This document shows positions 1-11,097 of a stretch of DNA of 64,000 nucleotides, in pieces. The stretch is from positions 12,458,030 through 12,522,029 of the forward strand of contig CAIIXF020000009.1 of the NCBI GenBank assembly GCA_903813345.2, given 5' to 3'. Every line of letters begins with the position of its first letter. Positions within the stretch are counted from its first letter, which is position 1. Origin of the DNA: Owenia fusiformis. Lineage: Eukaryota > Annelida > Polychaeta > Sabellida > Oweniidae. The position numbers and the translations under genes were made by a program. The notes under the pieces were generated by a model, which saw only the letters and a list, made by a program, of their open reading frames with translations, had not been told where the DNA came from and ran no database searches.

Positions 1-603
1 TAATCGAAAAGTTCTGCACCGTTTGGTCTAACAATCTTAATAGTTGATGAAGCACTAGGTCTCCCATTTTTTATAGTTTTTAACCAATCGTTCTTAGTTT
101 TGCACATATCATTAGGGATGTAATATTGCACACACCAAATTCCATGTCCCAAGAATAAAAAAGTTTATTTCATCATATGCATTTTGATTTTGTATGGTCC
201 TTGACAGAGAACACGTTCACATTTTAACCTCAATTTGGAATTTTCAATCTTGAGTATATCATGTCTGCGACCGATCCAACATTGATCAGTAATGGTCGTA
301 ATGCATCCGGAAATAATTACCGAAGTTAATAGCGGACATTTTTAAATACTGGTCGATTTTATAATTGAAGTGTATATCGTACATCTTCAACTTGACAGAG
401 CCGCTAAATTTTTGCCATTAAGGAAAATGTTTCCGGGGGTGTTTAAAATCAACCGAGTACTTATCATCCGTTTTTACTTTTGAAATATAAAGTAGTCCGG
501 TATTCAACCATACACAAGACTACTTTTCGACCAATGACCGTCATTGACTATCTTATGTTGATAGAGAATTATTCCGAGTTGAGGTCAATCATAGGAGATA
601 AAT
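1..603. other. No gene recognised
   Basis: I see no coding exon with credible splice borders or family similarity here. Open frames are short and look random for AT-rich DNA. Confidence 0.6.
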
Positions 604-787
604 CCGGTGTAAAAGAAATTATGGTACCCTGGGGATTATGGTCAACTTTCCTTACGGCCCTTACTGGCCCTGACTGTGTATAAATAATAAGGAAAATAAT
701 TGTAATTAGGTCACCATATAAATCAATAGAGGGTAGGACCAAAATTTGACCAAAATTTGATAGGACCACCCTACCCTTTTACACCGG
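604..787. mobile_element. MITE, CCGGTGTAAAAG family, copy A
   Basis: The 184-bp element begins CCGGTGTAAAAG and ends with its exact inverse CTTTTACACCGG. The interior has blocks reading ATTATGGT, GGCCCTTACTGGCCC and TCACCATATAAATCAAT. The same blocks recur in the copies near 25.9 kb and 49.8 kb and as a remnant at 57.6 kb. There is no coding capacity, so it is a non-autonomous inverted-repeat element. The superfamily is not resolved and no clear target duplication is visible. Confidence 0.75.
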
Positions 788-1310
788 CATTTTCGAGTGT
801 TCCTCAAACGTTCCGAGCTATGTCAAGACCTATTTTACGTTTTTCAGCAGGATGTATTCTATATATAATATATAGTTTTATTCTGATGCCCATTAACAAA
901 GAATCTCATCTAAAGAAGGGATTTCTAGCATGGCCAATTTACTTCAAAGTGGCCGCCTTTTTTACGCAAAAATGAATTTGTGATAAAAAATCATCGTTGA
1001 TAACTGATCAAACCCTACAAGTGGACGGATTTGGTGCAAATTTCATTGGCTGATCCCTAAGGACAAAAGACCTCTGGTTGAGAAAAGATTTTCAAGATTG
1101 CAACTGGATTTCAAAATGGCCACCATTTTCGTAAAAAATATAATCTTTGATAACTCAAATATGAGTGAATGGATTTGATTCAAATTTTATATGCTGATAC
1201 TTTGGAATAAAGAGGTTTTCCATGAAGAAAGGGAGTAGTGCGCTCTCCATTATGATCTCCCCATGAAACAAAATTAATTCATCTGATTTTTCAAAATGAG
1301 TATACTGCCT
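788..1310. other. No gene recognised
   Basis: This is AT-rich sequence without recognisable coding or structural features. Confidence 0.5.
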
Positions 1311-4250
1311 TTATTAGACTCCAGATGAAATCTGGAGTCTATTGTTTTCGTCAGTTTTCTTCTTCTTCTTCTTCTTCTTCTTATTAGACTCCAGATGTCA
1401 ATCTGGAGTCTATTGTTTTTGCCAGTATTCTTCTTATTATTCTTATTCTTATTATTCTTTAGGAGTTTTTTCAATAACTATGAGGTATCCAGTAAGGACC
1501 ATAATACAGTTTATTTAGGTTCAGTATCTAGTTGGTGGGAAATTGGGTCAATTTTTTATCTAGGTCAAAGGTCAAGAACTAGGTCAAATCCAGTACTTTG
1601 TCACTTTTTTCGATTTTCTCGGTCGTCCTTCAATATTTTGGATCCGGGTTTTTTGCATTGTGTTCCTCATAAAAAAGTAGAAAATCTAGGGTCGATTCAA
1701 TTTTTTGGTATCTCAAACCGATTTCGAGATATCAGTGTCCGAAAACAAGGTCCAAAAAAAAGTTCTCCGAATCCAATGTCCAGGATATCAGTCTTATAGG
1801 AAATTTTCTCAGGATTCTGAATCTGAAAACCAAATTTCGATCGGACTTCCGGTTCAGAAGTTATGGCGTTTTGAAAATTCAAAAATCGCTAAATTTGGTG
1901 CCCCATGTTAATTCAATGGGAAAAAATATTTTTTTGAAGTGTAAAATACGATATATAGACTAAGCACAGCTAAACATAATGGAAGCCCATAGAAGAAAGG
2001 GACCTCAAAACCTTCTTTTCATAAAAATTTGGACACCAAAATGCCTAGGTCAAAATCTAGGTCAAATTCAAAGTTTTTTCTTATTTTTGCGATTCTGACA
2101 CTACACTTTAATTATATTCTTCGAAATTGTGTATACATGTAGCCAAGAGTGTGCTAATAGCGTTAGCCTTTTGCCGTCAGAAAGAATTTTGACCCACTTT
2201 TGAGATATGGTGTCCGAAAAGTAGGTCAAAATAAAAAGTTCTCCAAATTTAACGTTTGAGTTATGAATTAAGAATAGAATTTTCTCAGAAATCCGAATCT
2301 GCAAACTAAATTTCGATCCGACTTCCGGTTCCGAAGTTATGGCGTGTCCAAAAAGTAGGTCAAAATAAAAATTCGCCAAATTTAATGTATGAGTTATGAA
2401 TTAGGGGTAGAATTTTGTCAGGAATCCGAATCTGCAAATCAAATTTAGATCCGACTTCCGGTTCGGAAGTTATGGCGTTTTGAAATTTCGGAAAATCGAT
2501 CTGATGGTATCCTGATAGAAAGTCAAGAGTAGAGAAGAAAATATTGAAAAATTCATCCATCCTTCCTATCTGATCCTATCCTATTCTATCCTTCCTTCGT
2601 ATCCTTTCCTTCGTATCCTCTCCTATCATATCCTTTCTTCCTATTCTGTTCTATCCTATCCTTCTTTCTTATTCTTTCCTATCGTTCCTTCCCATTCTAT
2701 CGTATCCTACCTTCCTGTTTTATCCATCGATCTTATTCTGGATGACTCAGCTTATTCTGGATGACTCGGCTTATTTTAGATGACTGGGCTTAAAAAAGTC
2801 TGGATCTGGAGTCTGAAATTGAACTTCGTTCAATTTCCCAAGTCTAGTTATTATTCTAACCCAGTTTTCTCAATGACCATTAGGCTCTCAGTAAAGTCAG
2901 TCATTTGGTCAATTTAGGTTCAGAATCTAGTTCCTCGGAAATTGGGTCAAATTTTTATCTAGGTCAAAGGTCAAGAACTAGGTCAAATCCAGTACTTTGC
3001 CACTTTTTTCGATTTTCTCGGTCGTCCTTCAATATTTTCGATCCGGGTATTTTTCATTGTGTTCCTTATAAAAAAGTAGGAAACCTAGGGTCGATTTAGT
3101 TTTTTAATATCTCAAACCGATTTCGAGATATCAGTGTCCGCAAACAAGGTCCAAAAAAAAGTTCTCCGAATCAAAGGTCCAGGATATTAGTCATATAGGA
3201 AATTTTCTCAGGATTCCGAATCTGAAAACCAAATTTAGATCGGACTTCCGGTTCAGAAGTTATGGCGTTTTGAAAACTCAAAAATCGCTTAATTTGGTGC
3301 CCATGTTAAGTCAATGGGAAAAAAGATTTTTTTGAAGTAAAAAATATGAAATATAGACTGAGTTTAGCTAAATATAATGAAAGCTTTTAAAAGAATGGGA
3401 CCTCAAAAGCCATCTAGCTTCAAAATTTGGACACCAAAATGCCTAGGTCAAAATCTAGGTCAAATTCAAAGTTTTTCCTTATTTTTGCGATTCTGACACT
3501 ACAGATTAATTATATTCTTCGAAATTTTGTATACATGTAGCCAAGAGTACGCTAATAGTGTTAGCCTTTTGCCGTCAGAAAGTATTTTGACCCACTTTTG
3601 AGATATGGTGTCTGAAAAGTAGGTCAAAATAAAAAGTTCTCCAAATTGAATATATGAGTTATGAATTAAGGGTAGAATTCTGTCAGGAATCCGAATCTGC
3701 AAACCAAATCTCGATCCAACTTCCGGTTCGGAAGTTATGGCGTGTCCGAAAAGTAGGTCAAAATAAAAAATCTCCAAATTTAACGTATGAGTTATGAATT
3801 AGGGGTAGAATTTTGTCAGGAATCCGAATCTGCAAACCAAATTTCGATCCGACTTCCGGTTCGGAAGTGATAGCGTTTTGAAATTTCGAGAAAAATCGAT
3901 CTGATGGTATCCTGATAGAAAGTCAAGAGTAGAGAAGAAAATATTGAAAAATTCATCCATCCTTCCTATCTCATCCTACCCTATCCTTCCTATCTATCCT
4001 TCCTTCATATCTTTTCCTTTCTATCCTATCCTATCCTTTCTTCCTATTCTATTCTATCCTATCCTTCTTTCTTATTCTATCCTATCGTTCTTTCCTATTC
4101 TATCCTATCCTACCTTCCTATTTTATTTATCCATCTCTTTCTAGATGACTCAGCTTATTCTGGATGACTCGGCTTATTCTGGATGACTCGGCTAAAAAAA
4201 GTCTAGATCTGGAGTCTGAAATTGAACTTCGTTCAATTTCCAAAATCTAG
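1311..4250. repeat. Tandem duplication of a ~1.4-kb repeat unit
   Basis: Two diverged copies lie head to tail with an offset of about 1.4 kb (AGGTTCAG at 1517 and 2916; shared end TCTGAAATTGAACTTCGTTCAATTTC near 2815 and 4215). Each copy holds several short blocks such as GACTTCCGGTTC and AAAGTAGGTCAAAATAAAA, repeated more than once. Each ends in a pyrimidine-rich (TATCC/TTCC)n tract, about 2566-2735 and 3954-4135. The left edge has two small hairpins on AGACTCCAGAT / ATCTGGAGTCT around a (CTT)n run at 1362-1382. Short open frames inside are by-products of the repeats. Confidence 0.85.
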
Positions 4251-4255
4251 TTATA

Positions 4256-6130
4256 TATATGCACACTAGTATCTTGGTGACCTATATTAAGCACTGTATC
4301 GATGTATAGGCCACCTATTAGTGTCAAAATTCAATCATGAAGTGTAGAGGCATAGATTCCAAACCAGGAAGTATTTTTATGCTTATTGAAATCCATTTGC
4401 ATCCTACGCATCCCTCCATCTTATCCAAATATGTTACTAGATAATGAAACATAATAGTATACTCTTTGGTTTTACAAACTTGTATGATATTTGATAAGTG
4501 TAAAAGTTGTTTTTGGAGCATTTTTAGAGCCATTTTGTAGGAATACATAAGTTTGCAATCGATTCAGGTCATAGTGTATGTTGGGTATTTTTGTGATAAT
4601 CAATGGAAACCAATGGCCTCTATTGGGATCTGCTGATATCCTCATGTTAAGTCAATGATGCACAGCCCCATGTAAGTCAATACAACCTTACTGAACTAAA
4701 TGGCCCCTATCTCAGCCTATGTGTGCCTGAAAACTTTAATATTTCCAAATAGTTATATGACATTCTATTCTTCATGTTACACCTAAGAATTATTCATTTT
4801 GACCATAGGGGTATTTGCCAATAAACGCACCTCTTCCTTTTCAAGATGGCAGCTGAATTCCATAATGACCAACCTTTTTCGTAAAAAACATAACAATGGA
4901 TAACTCAAATACCGGTGGACGGATTTGGTTCATATGCTGAGGAATTCAGCGGCTCTGTTCAAGGAATCTGTAAAGACCAGAATATCTTAACGTACTTATA
5001 GTTACATAGAACTCAAAAATTTTGAATAATTTTTTCGTGAACGCTTTGTTGATAATAAATTCGATGAACTCAAAATAAATACGTAAAAATGTGAAATATT
5101 ATTTTAATAACCAACTCACAAATTGTTGAAATTAAAGATCTACGATTTTTGAGGTTTCTTTTTTTCGAATGTTGACACAGTTACATTGCCTGACTGATTT
5201 ATGGTTCGTCGCTTTTGAATGTAAAAAATGTTGCAAATGTAAAATACATGTAATTAAATACAGTTTAAAATGCTCAATAAATAAGTTTCAGTTTAAAATA
5301 GTATTATGTTTTGAGACATTAACTAGCAAACTCCAGTGTTCATCTGTTGGAAGCACATCCTAAGGAAGCTATAAATACCAGAAGAAATCCGGATTAAAAA
5401 CGACGCATCACCTCGGTTGTTAATGAATTAAAAAATACTCCTTGGCCTTGGCCTTCAATCTACGTTGCATATGGACAGCTTAGATGTTCGCAGCGCAGTG
5501 TCCGTGATGGGAATAAAACAGCATACTCTTTAGGACTATTTGCCTTATGTTTGCGTTGCCTTGCCTTATATACATGTATGTTTTCATTGACAGAAAGCAT
5601 TCTTAATTGATGGAAAAATTGCCCCACCTCACCCGATTCTACGGCAGTTTTATCACTTTCATAGAACAAACACAAGCTAAAATTTTGTACACTGATAACC
5701 TCAGTAAATTCTTCGCAAAGAGTCTCTGCGCTTTAGGGACACTTTTCATAATATCAAATACATAAAAACACCAAAGGCATAGAGATCGCAAACTAATTAT
5801 TATATGGTTGTAAAATCTGTCAGAAAAATCCTGATAACGATAGATTCATACATCATCTTTAAATTAATTTATTTGCATCTCTAAAAGGTACCTTTGTTCA
5901 ATTGAAGTTTAATTCGCGAAAAAACGAGACATGTACCTTTGCACGTTTAATCAGTCTAGTTTCGTGATCATGTCACATATATCAACAATTATTCTAAAGA
6001 TGCAAACTTTTTTAATCAGTTTATGTTTCTGTCGTCACGTCTGCTCCATTTTTGTGTTTTGGGTAGCCTAATTTGGGGTATTGAGTGGCTAAAGAGCTGT
6101 TTATTAGGAACATAAAGTCATTTCACTTCA
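4256..6130. other. No gene recognised; scattered repeat fragments
   Basis: I find no exon here. The block at about 5140-5200 (ending TTTCGAATGTTGACAC) recurs with changes near 54647-54705, so part of this stretch belongs to a dispersed repeat family. Confidence 0.5.
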
Positions 6131-6132
6131 AT

Positions 6133-6688
6133 CACCCCGGAATGGCCTGACAACGGTAACGTCAGATAAAGTCAGATACTGTTGTCACAAATGGCGGACA
6201 TAACCGTCGCTTCAATTACTAGTAGATTTTCATGAACCGGATGTTTAATAGAGCACTTAGGCTAAATTCCTTTGGAGCAACAATCAATCAAAGTGTCTTG
6301 ATACTCATTGTACAGTTAATAACGTTATACCATCGAAATAAAGTATTTTATTAATTTAACGCCCTTGATTTAACCGATCAAAATGAGATACGGGACAACG
6401 GACACTGAAATTACCATAAGCCGTTGTCTTTCTGGATTACTCAAATTCAGATTCGGTTGTCATTGACGATATCGAAGACGCCATATTGTGGCGATTCACG
6501 ACCCAATTTGATCAAAATTGGGATTTCATATGATACATTATCACAAGAGCTTAATACATAAACAGAATTAGCGACGATAAATTCCCATGAAATGAGGACC
6601 AGGTGATTCTTAAACAGTTGAAGCGACGGTTATCCGCCATTTGTGACAACGGTATCTGACTTTACCGTTGCCAGGCTATTCCGGTGTG
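6133..6688. mobile_element. Foldback MITE, CACCCCGGAATGGCC ends
   Basis: The arms at about 6133-6215 and 6612-6688 are inverted copies. The left begins CACCCCGGAATGGCC and the right end reads GGCTATTCCGGTGTG. Both contain GACAACGGTA, GTCAGAT and the TTGTGACAA / GGCGGA blocks. There is no coding capacity. A related single end (ATCTGACTTTACCGTAGTCGGGCTATTCCGGTGTG split over 36188-36223) shows that the family is dispersed. Confidence 0.75.
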
Positions 6689-6835
6689 AGAATAGTAGCA
6701 GAATAGTACAGTTACATATATTGTTGTCTACTGCAATCTACAACAGGGTTTCTAATTGTACATAGAAAACGTGGCATTAGAAGATAGATTTCGCAATGCA
6801 CTTATAGCGTGTTTATGTGGCGAGCAAATGTAGTT

Positions 6836-7117
6836 AAACCCTAGAGTTCCTAAGGGAGGATACCCCCTAGTCTGATTTATTCGATAATTTTTGAAGTATG
6901 CATTAGTTTTAGCTGATTTTTCATGTAGCTGCTCCTGGGGATATAGGAATAATTTCCTGCAAAATCATGCATGGGGGAAGTCAAGAAGTAAGTCAGAAAA
7001 CGCTTTCACGAGAGACCAGATTGGGTTTTTTTGTACGGTCACTTTTTACTGGGGGGGAGTACCCCCTCCCTTAAGAACTCTCGCTAGTGCAGTTAGCTTA
7101 GGAACTCTGGGGTTGAG
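6836..7117. mobile_element. Short inverted-repeat element (MITE)
   Basis: AACCCTAGAGTTCCTAAG at the left pairs with CTTAGGAACTCTGGGGTT at the right, with one mismatch. Next to these ends are GGATACCCCC and GGGGGGAGTACCCCC blocks, which also pair. The interior open frame shows no family similarity. Confidence 0.55.
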
Positions 7118-7568
7118 ATAGTAATTTATAGGAGAAAACTTTAAATCCAAAATATCATTTCAATCAGCTTATACAGTACTTACAGTTTTGGTTTGTCTCG
7201 AGTTCAAGCAACGAGGTTCTGATGTTTCAATGCCTCTTTTACATACTTATTAATTTCGAGGTGGACAGAACCGAGATTAGAGGTCTTATCCAATAAAATA
7301 TTTAGATCGAAATCCCATTTACTAAAGTTGGCCAAAAAGTCATTGAGAAATAATGATGGTTTTCAGCCTACAAAGCTTGAATATTTACCGAAAGTTTGAG
7401 AATCTAGAAGATTGTGGTGGAAAACTGCCTGTACTTTTAGTTTGTATGGTTTTTGTTTGGATACAATATATATATATCATAAATTAATAAATAAAAGAAA
7501 ACGTGAAAACTGAAGTTTGCAACGTGACTGAAATTTCTATTCATGCATTTGATTTGTATGTGTTTCAG

Positions 7569-7638
7569 AGGCGCAACTTCTTGACACTATAAATGAGTTA
7601 TTCCTGGCTGGGACAGAAACCTCAACTACAGTTCACAG
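7569..7638 (+). CDS. Cytochrome P450 exon (I-helix), isolated
   Basis: A 70-bp exon is bounded by TTTCAG at 7563-7568 and GTAATG at 7639. It translates to a peptide ending ELFLAGTETSTTVHR, which fits the P450 I-helix oxygen-binding motif (A/G)Gx(D/E)T(T/S), as in CYP2-like proteins. P450s are haem monooxygenases, usually anchored in the endoplasmic reticulum. I could not find neighbouring exons (K-helix ExxR, PERF, haem-binding FxxGxxxCxG) within 7 kb upstream or before the LTR element at 8787. The exon may be a relic, or its partner exons may lie outside the window. A chance match is unlikely because the motif and both splice sites agree. Confidence 0.65.
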
Positions 7639-8365
7639 GTAATGACATATACAGGGTGTAAAATAATTTCCGTCCCCCTGCAACAGCTAAACTCTTAATT
7701 TATGGTGCCTAGTGTGACATACAATCGGGAAAAACTCTCAACATATTTTGGATGGAATTGACCTTTATTTTCTGTCTATTATTTTTTTGTCTAGACGTTT
7801 CATTTGCATAAATTATATTTTGGAGGTTTGATTATGAACTAAATCATAAATAAATACGAAACACTAAGGAACCTAGAATGCTCCATTTTGGTTCGAAAGA
7901 ATTAGAAAAATGAGCCGAATGGTTTGAGCCATTTTATTCATATACCAGTGTATTCGTCTGCACAGACAATCCAGGCGACAAAGTGGGGCTTAAATTACTG
8001 AGTGTCTATCCTTTATGGAGTTGTAAAACATACCCACCACAATCATCCTATATTCAAGGTATGAGCCGAAATGCGAAATATGGCGTAAAAATACCGTTTT
8101 TACGGTAAAACACATTTCAAAGATATTTGTCCAACTACAAGACGAATTCGTTAAAAAAAATATAGTCAGAAATATTTTTAAATAAGCTACCAATCAAGCA
8201 AACTGATTTTAAATAGAAAAATGAAAGACCAACTTTTTATATTTCGTATTGTTTCTGTATTTGATGTACAATTGTACTTCACCATATCAAGACATGTATT
8301 GTAATATCATCTCAATCGAACTATATGTTGCATTTTATTCCAAGCGATTTTTTGCGTACGGCCAA
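7639..8365. other. No gene recognised
   Basis: This lies downstream of the P450 exon. No further P450 exon is visible. CAGGGTGTAAAATAATTTCC at about 7653 looks like the end of a mariner-type element, but I found no partner end. Confidence 0.4.
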
Positions 8366-8696
8366 ATGTCCTGTTTAAGAACCCCTATTCTTACTGTTGA
8401 AATGTATTCTAGCAATACTATTCAACATTGTTGAGATTCGATCAACTTGAGCTCTTCTGAGAAAATGAGGATGGCAGCAAGGGAACATTGACTTAACATG
8501 GTGACATACAACATTGTCCGATGACTTGGCATCGGCATACCATCATACCATCATGTTAAGTCAATGTACCCTTGCTGAAATCCTAATTTTTTCAGAAGAA
8601 CTCAAGTTGATCGAATCTCAACAAGCACATCAATGTGGGATATTATTGCTAGAATCCATTTATAATATAAATGATAGGGGTTCTTAAACAGGACAT
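8366..8696. mobile_element. Palindromic MITE, ATGTCCTGTTTAAGAACCCCTA ends
   Basis: The outer ends ATGTCCTGTTTAAGAAC and GTTCTTAAACAGGACAT are exact inverses. The inner blocks TTGAGATTCGATCAACTTGAG / CTCAAGTTGATCGAATCTCAA also pair, so most of the 331 bp can fold into one hairpin. A decayed relative lies near 53330-53415. It ends 90 bp before the LTR retrotransposon. Confidence 0.75.
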
Positions 8697-8782
8697 AAAA
8701 GCTTAACTAATACCTTTTGAAATCTTTGATTGGACTTCTATTATCTCAATTTGATTATTTGATGCATTACACCATTTCATTC

Positions 8783-8786
8783 CATG
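8783..8786. repeat. Target-site duplication CATG, left copy
   Basis: CATG immediately precedes the 5' LTR, and the same four bases follow the 3' LTR at 20481-20484. A 4-bp duplication is normal for a Ty3/Gypsy integrase. Confidence 0.75.
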
Positions 8787-11014
8787 TGTGGCGACCGGCC
8801 AAGTCAGTCCTTTTTCTGTTGTGTAATATAACATGTCACTTACTTGGGCTGGTTGGGTGGATGTCTCATTATTCTCTCTATGGTCCGCCTCAATTATTTT
8901 TAGTATTCATCGCATAGTTAGTGCATACACATTGATTTCCTTCGGGAAAATTTTATTAGCTTTTATTTTTGAGGGCCGCCATATTTGTTTTGGTATTACG
9001 GAGTGAATGAGATCAGGTGAAGAACTGTGCTGAGAAAATTACATTAGTGAGTATTACATGTTTTGAAGGTTTATGTGTACATTGATATTTTTTGTAACAA
9101 GTGATTATCTATTCAATTTGTTTTTTACTACGTCTGGTAAGACTATTTATGTAAGTTTAGTGACGTCACTGAAAGTCTGACCAATCACAGTGCTCCATTC
9201 TCATAATTCATGAATATTTAATTTCCTTTGTCATACTTGTAGAATCGGAGACTGAGCAGAAGGCTGCTTAGAAATTTCGTTCTTATTTTCCCAATTTCTT
9301 GACGCAAAGCTATCCATTTCGATGTAATGCATCGCAACATGTTACCCACAAAACCAGGGGTAAGTTTTGAATAGTGTTTTGGGCCATAAAACTGAAAATA
9401 TCTGTCAGTAAATGAGGTTTGAAAGTTGAGATATTTTCTGCTCAATTTTCTTGCAAAATCTATGGACAAGTTCCATTTTTACTTTTGAATAATCCATATG
9501 CGATTGGTCTTTCATAGTTAATTTTGAGTGAATTCTTTTAACCCAACATCTTTGGATGTAGTTTGCGCCTTTCATTTGGTTATCAGATTCAAGTTGGTCG
9601 TGATATTTCCAAGTTAAAGACTTGGAAAAAACCAGGTGAATTTCTACATACGTCATTTCAGATTTAAAACTTTTGAAGATACTTTAGCATTGTTTTTATG
9701 AGATATCTGGTCAATTGTAAGCCAATTTAGTTTGGAATGTTATAAATTGTGTCTTTACTCTCAGAATCTGGGAAAGATACCCACATTTTCACTGAATATT
9801 TTCGGTGACCTAGATTCAATATTTTGCTCATTCAGTGATAACCAGCATTGTGAATTGGATTGGGAACTTCAATCTTAGTTAAATCATTTAATGTCAATGT
9901 ACATATGGGCCATTTAAGATAATTGTTCACATAATTTGAAACTTTATATGAGAAAGCTCATATCACATGATTTAGTCAGGACATCCCAAGAAGGTGTCCA
10001 TATTTTGCAATTGAGTGTGTTTCACAGAACATGTGTTTTTAACCAAACTGACTTTTACTTTGTGGAAACAAGCCGCATTGAGAAGTTGTCGTAAGATATT
10101 ATTCTACATTTCACAGAATTTGTGGAAAGTTTTTAACTTAGATACCGGTGCTAGTTTTAGTGTAAATACATAGATTTTAGTCATATATTTGTCTGTTAAT
10201 GACAGACAGCAGTTAAGCCCAATGCTCAAAGTCACCCAAGTTAGGTGCAATAATTGACATGTGATCATTGTAAATACAGTGATAATTTATAAATCATTCT
10301 CTGGTTAAGTTGCTGTGATTGCACTTATACTTTTTTTTGTACGTTATTTTTGTAGTCATTTAGTCAACCATATGATAAGAACTTTATCATTTATTAGTGA
10401 ATAGAACTATTCACATATTGCCAGATATTGCCATAATACATATTTGAGTTAGGCGAAGAATCGCTTACTTGAATTATAAGTCAGCTGCATTTGTTGATAA
10501 ACATAGTCATATTTTGTGATTATATTTGAATATCAAACATAACAGTATACAAGCCATCACAGCATTATCCAGAGAGAATTGGTCTCATTTATAAAGCTAT
10601 TTATTCTGACAAAGTGCATAAAGTCCATAATATAGAAATCTCATTCAGCAGTATTAAAGAGTATATATTTGTACCAAAGGCAATAAAGTATTTCATATTT
10701 TAATAAGTTTTATAACCATACATGCTTGTTTTCTGTTTAATTACCAGGTCTAGGAGGAGAAAGTTGCAATAAGCTGTGGTATTTTATGTCACAAAAGTGA
10801 CATATACTTCAAGTGCTGCCATCTTTCCAACTTTGCAGTAAACTCCATTGACTTTCAAATATAACTTAATTTCAGCATTACAGTAAATCTAATAGTGCCT
10901 TATAACACAATTGTAACTTGATCGTTACCCGTGAACCCTTGAATATTTTATGTAGCGATTCTGATTAATTAATTACCGCTCGTTAACCAACCAAATACCG
11001 GTCAGGTCGTTACA
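8787..11014 (+). repeat. 5' LTR (2228 bp)
   Basis: The LTR begins TGTGGCGACC and ends GGTCGTTACA. These ends are inverted with only two mismatches and include the TG...CA required by integrase. The 3' copy starts exactly 9466 bp later with the same length. A TATA-like TTTATAAAGC lies at 10588-10597 and AATAAA at 10682-10687, which suggests U3 and R boundaries in the last 450 bp. The open frames seen on the minus strand occur identically in both LTRs and have no similarity to known proteins. At 2.2 kb the LTR is long for this group. Confidence 0.97.
10588..10597 (+). promoter_or_regulatory. Candidate TATA element of the 5' LTR
   Basis: TTTATAAAGC lies about 90 bp upstream of the LTR AATAAA and would place transcription start near 10620. 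This is inferred from sequence alone; other TATA-like strings occur in the LTR. Confidence 0.35.
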
Positions 11015-11017
11015 AAT

Positions 11018-11035
11018 TGGTGTCAGTAAATGTGG
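11018..11035 (+). other. Primer-binding site for tRNA
   Basis: TGGTGTCAG begins 3 nt after the 5' LTR. Its complement ends CTGACACCA, that is CCA plus an acceptor end CTGACA, which resembles the 3' end of tRNA-Leu. Only about nine bases match the animal tRNA-Leu I know, so the tRNA identity is tentative. The position and the TGG start are standard. Confidence 0.65.
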
Positions 11036-11097
11036 TATAATTTAATTGTGTTATTAGTCAGAACATAGAACAAGCATATTCACCAACATAATCAAAA

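Noticed and set aside
9218-9656. Two overlapping 83-codon minus-strand frames (and identical ones at 18684-19122)
   Set aside because: They lie inside the LTRs, have no known domain, and occur twice only because the LTR is duplicated.
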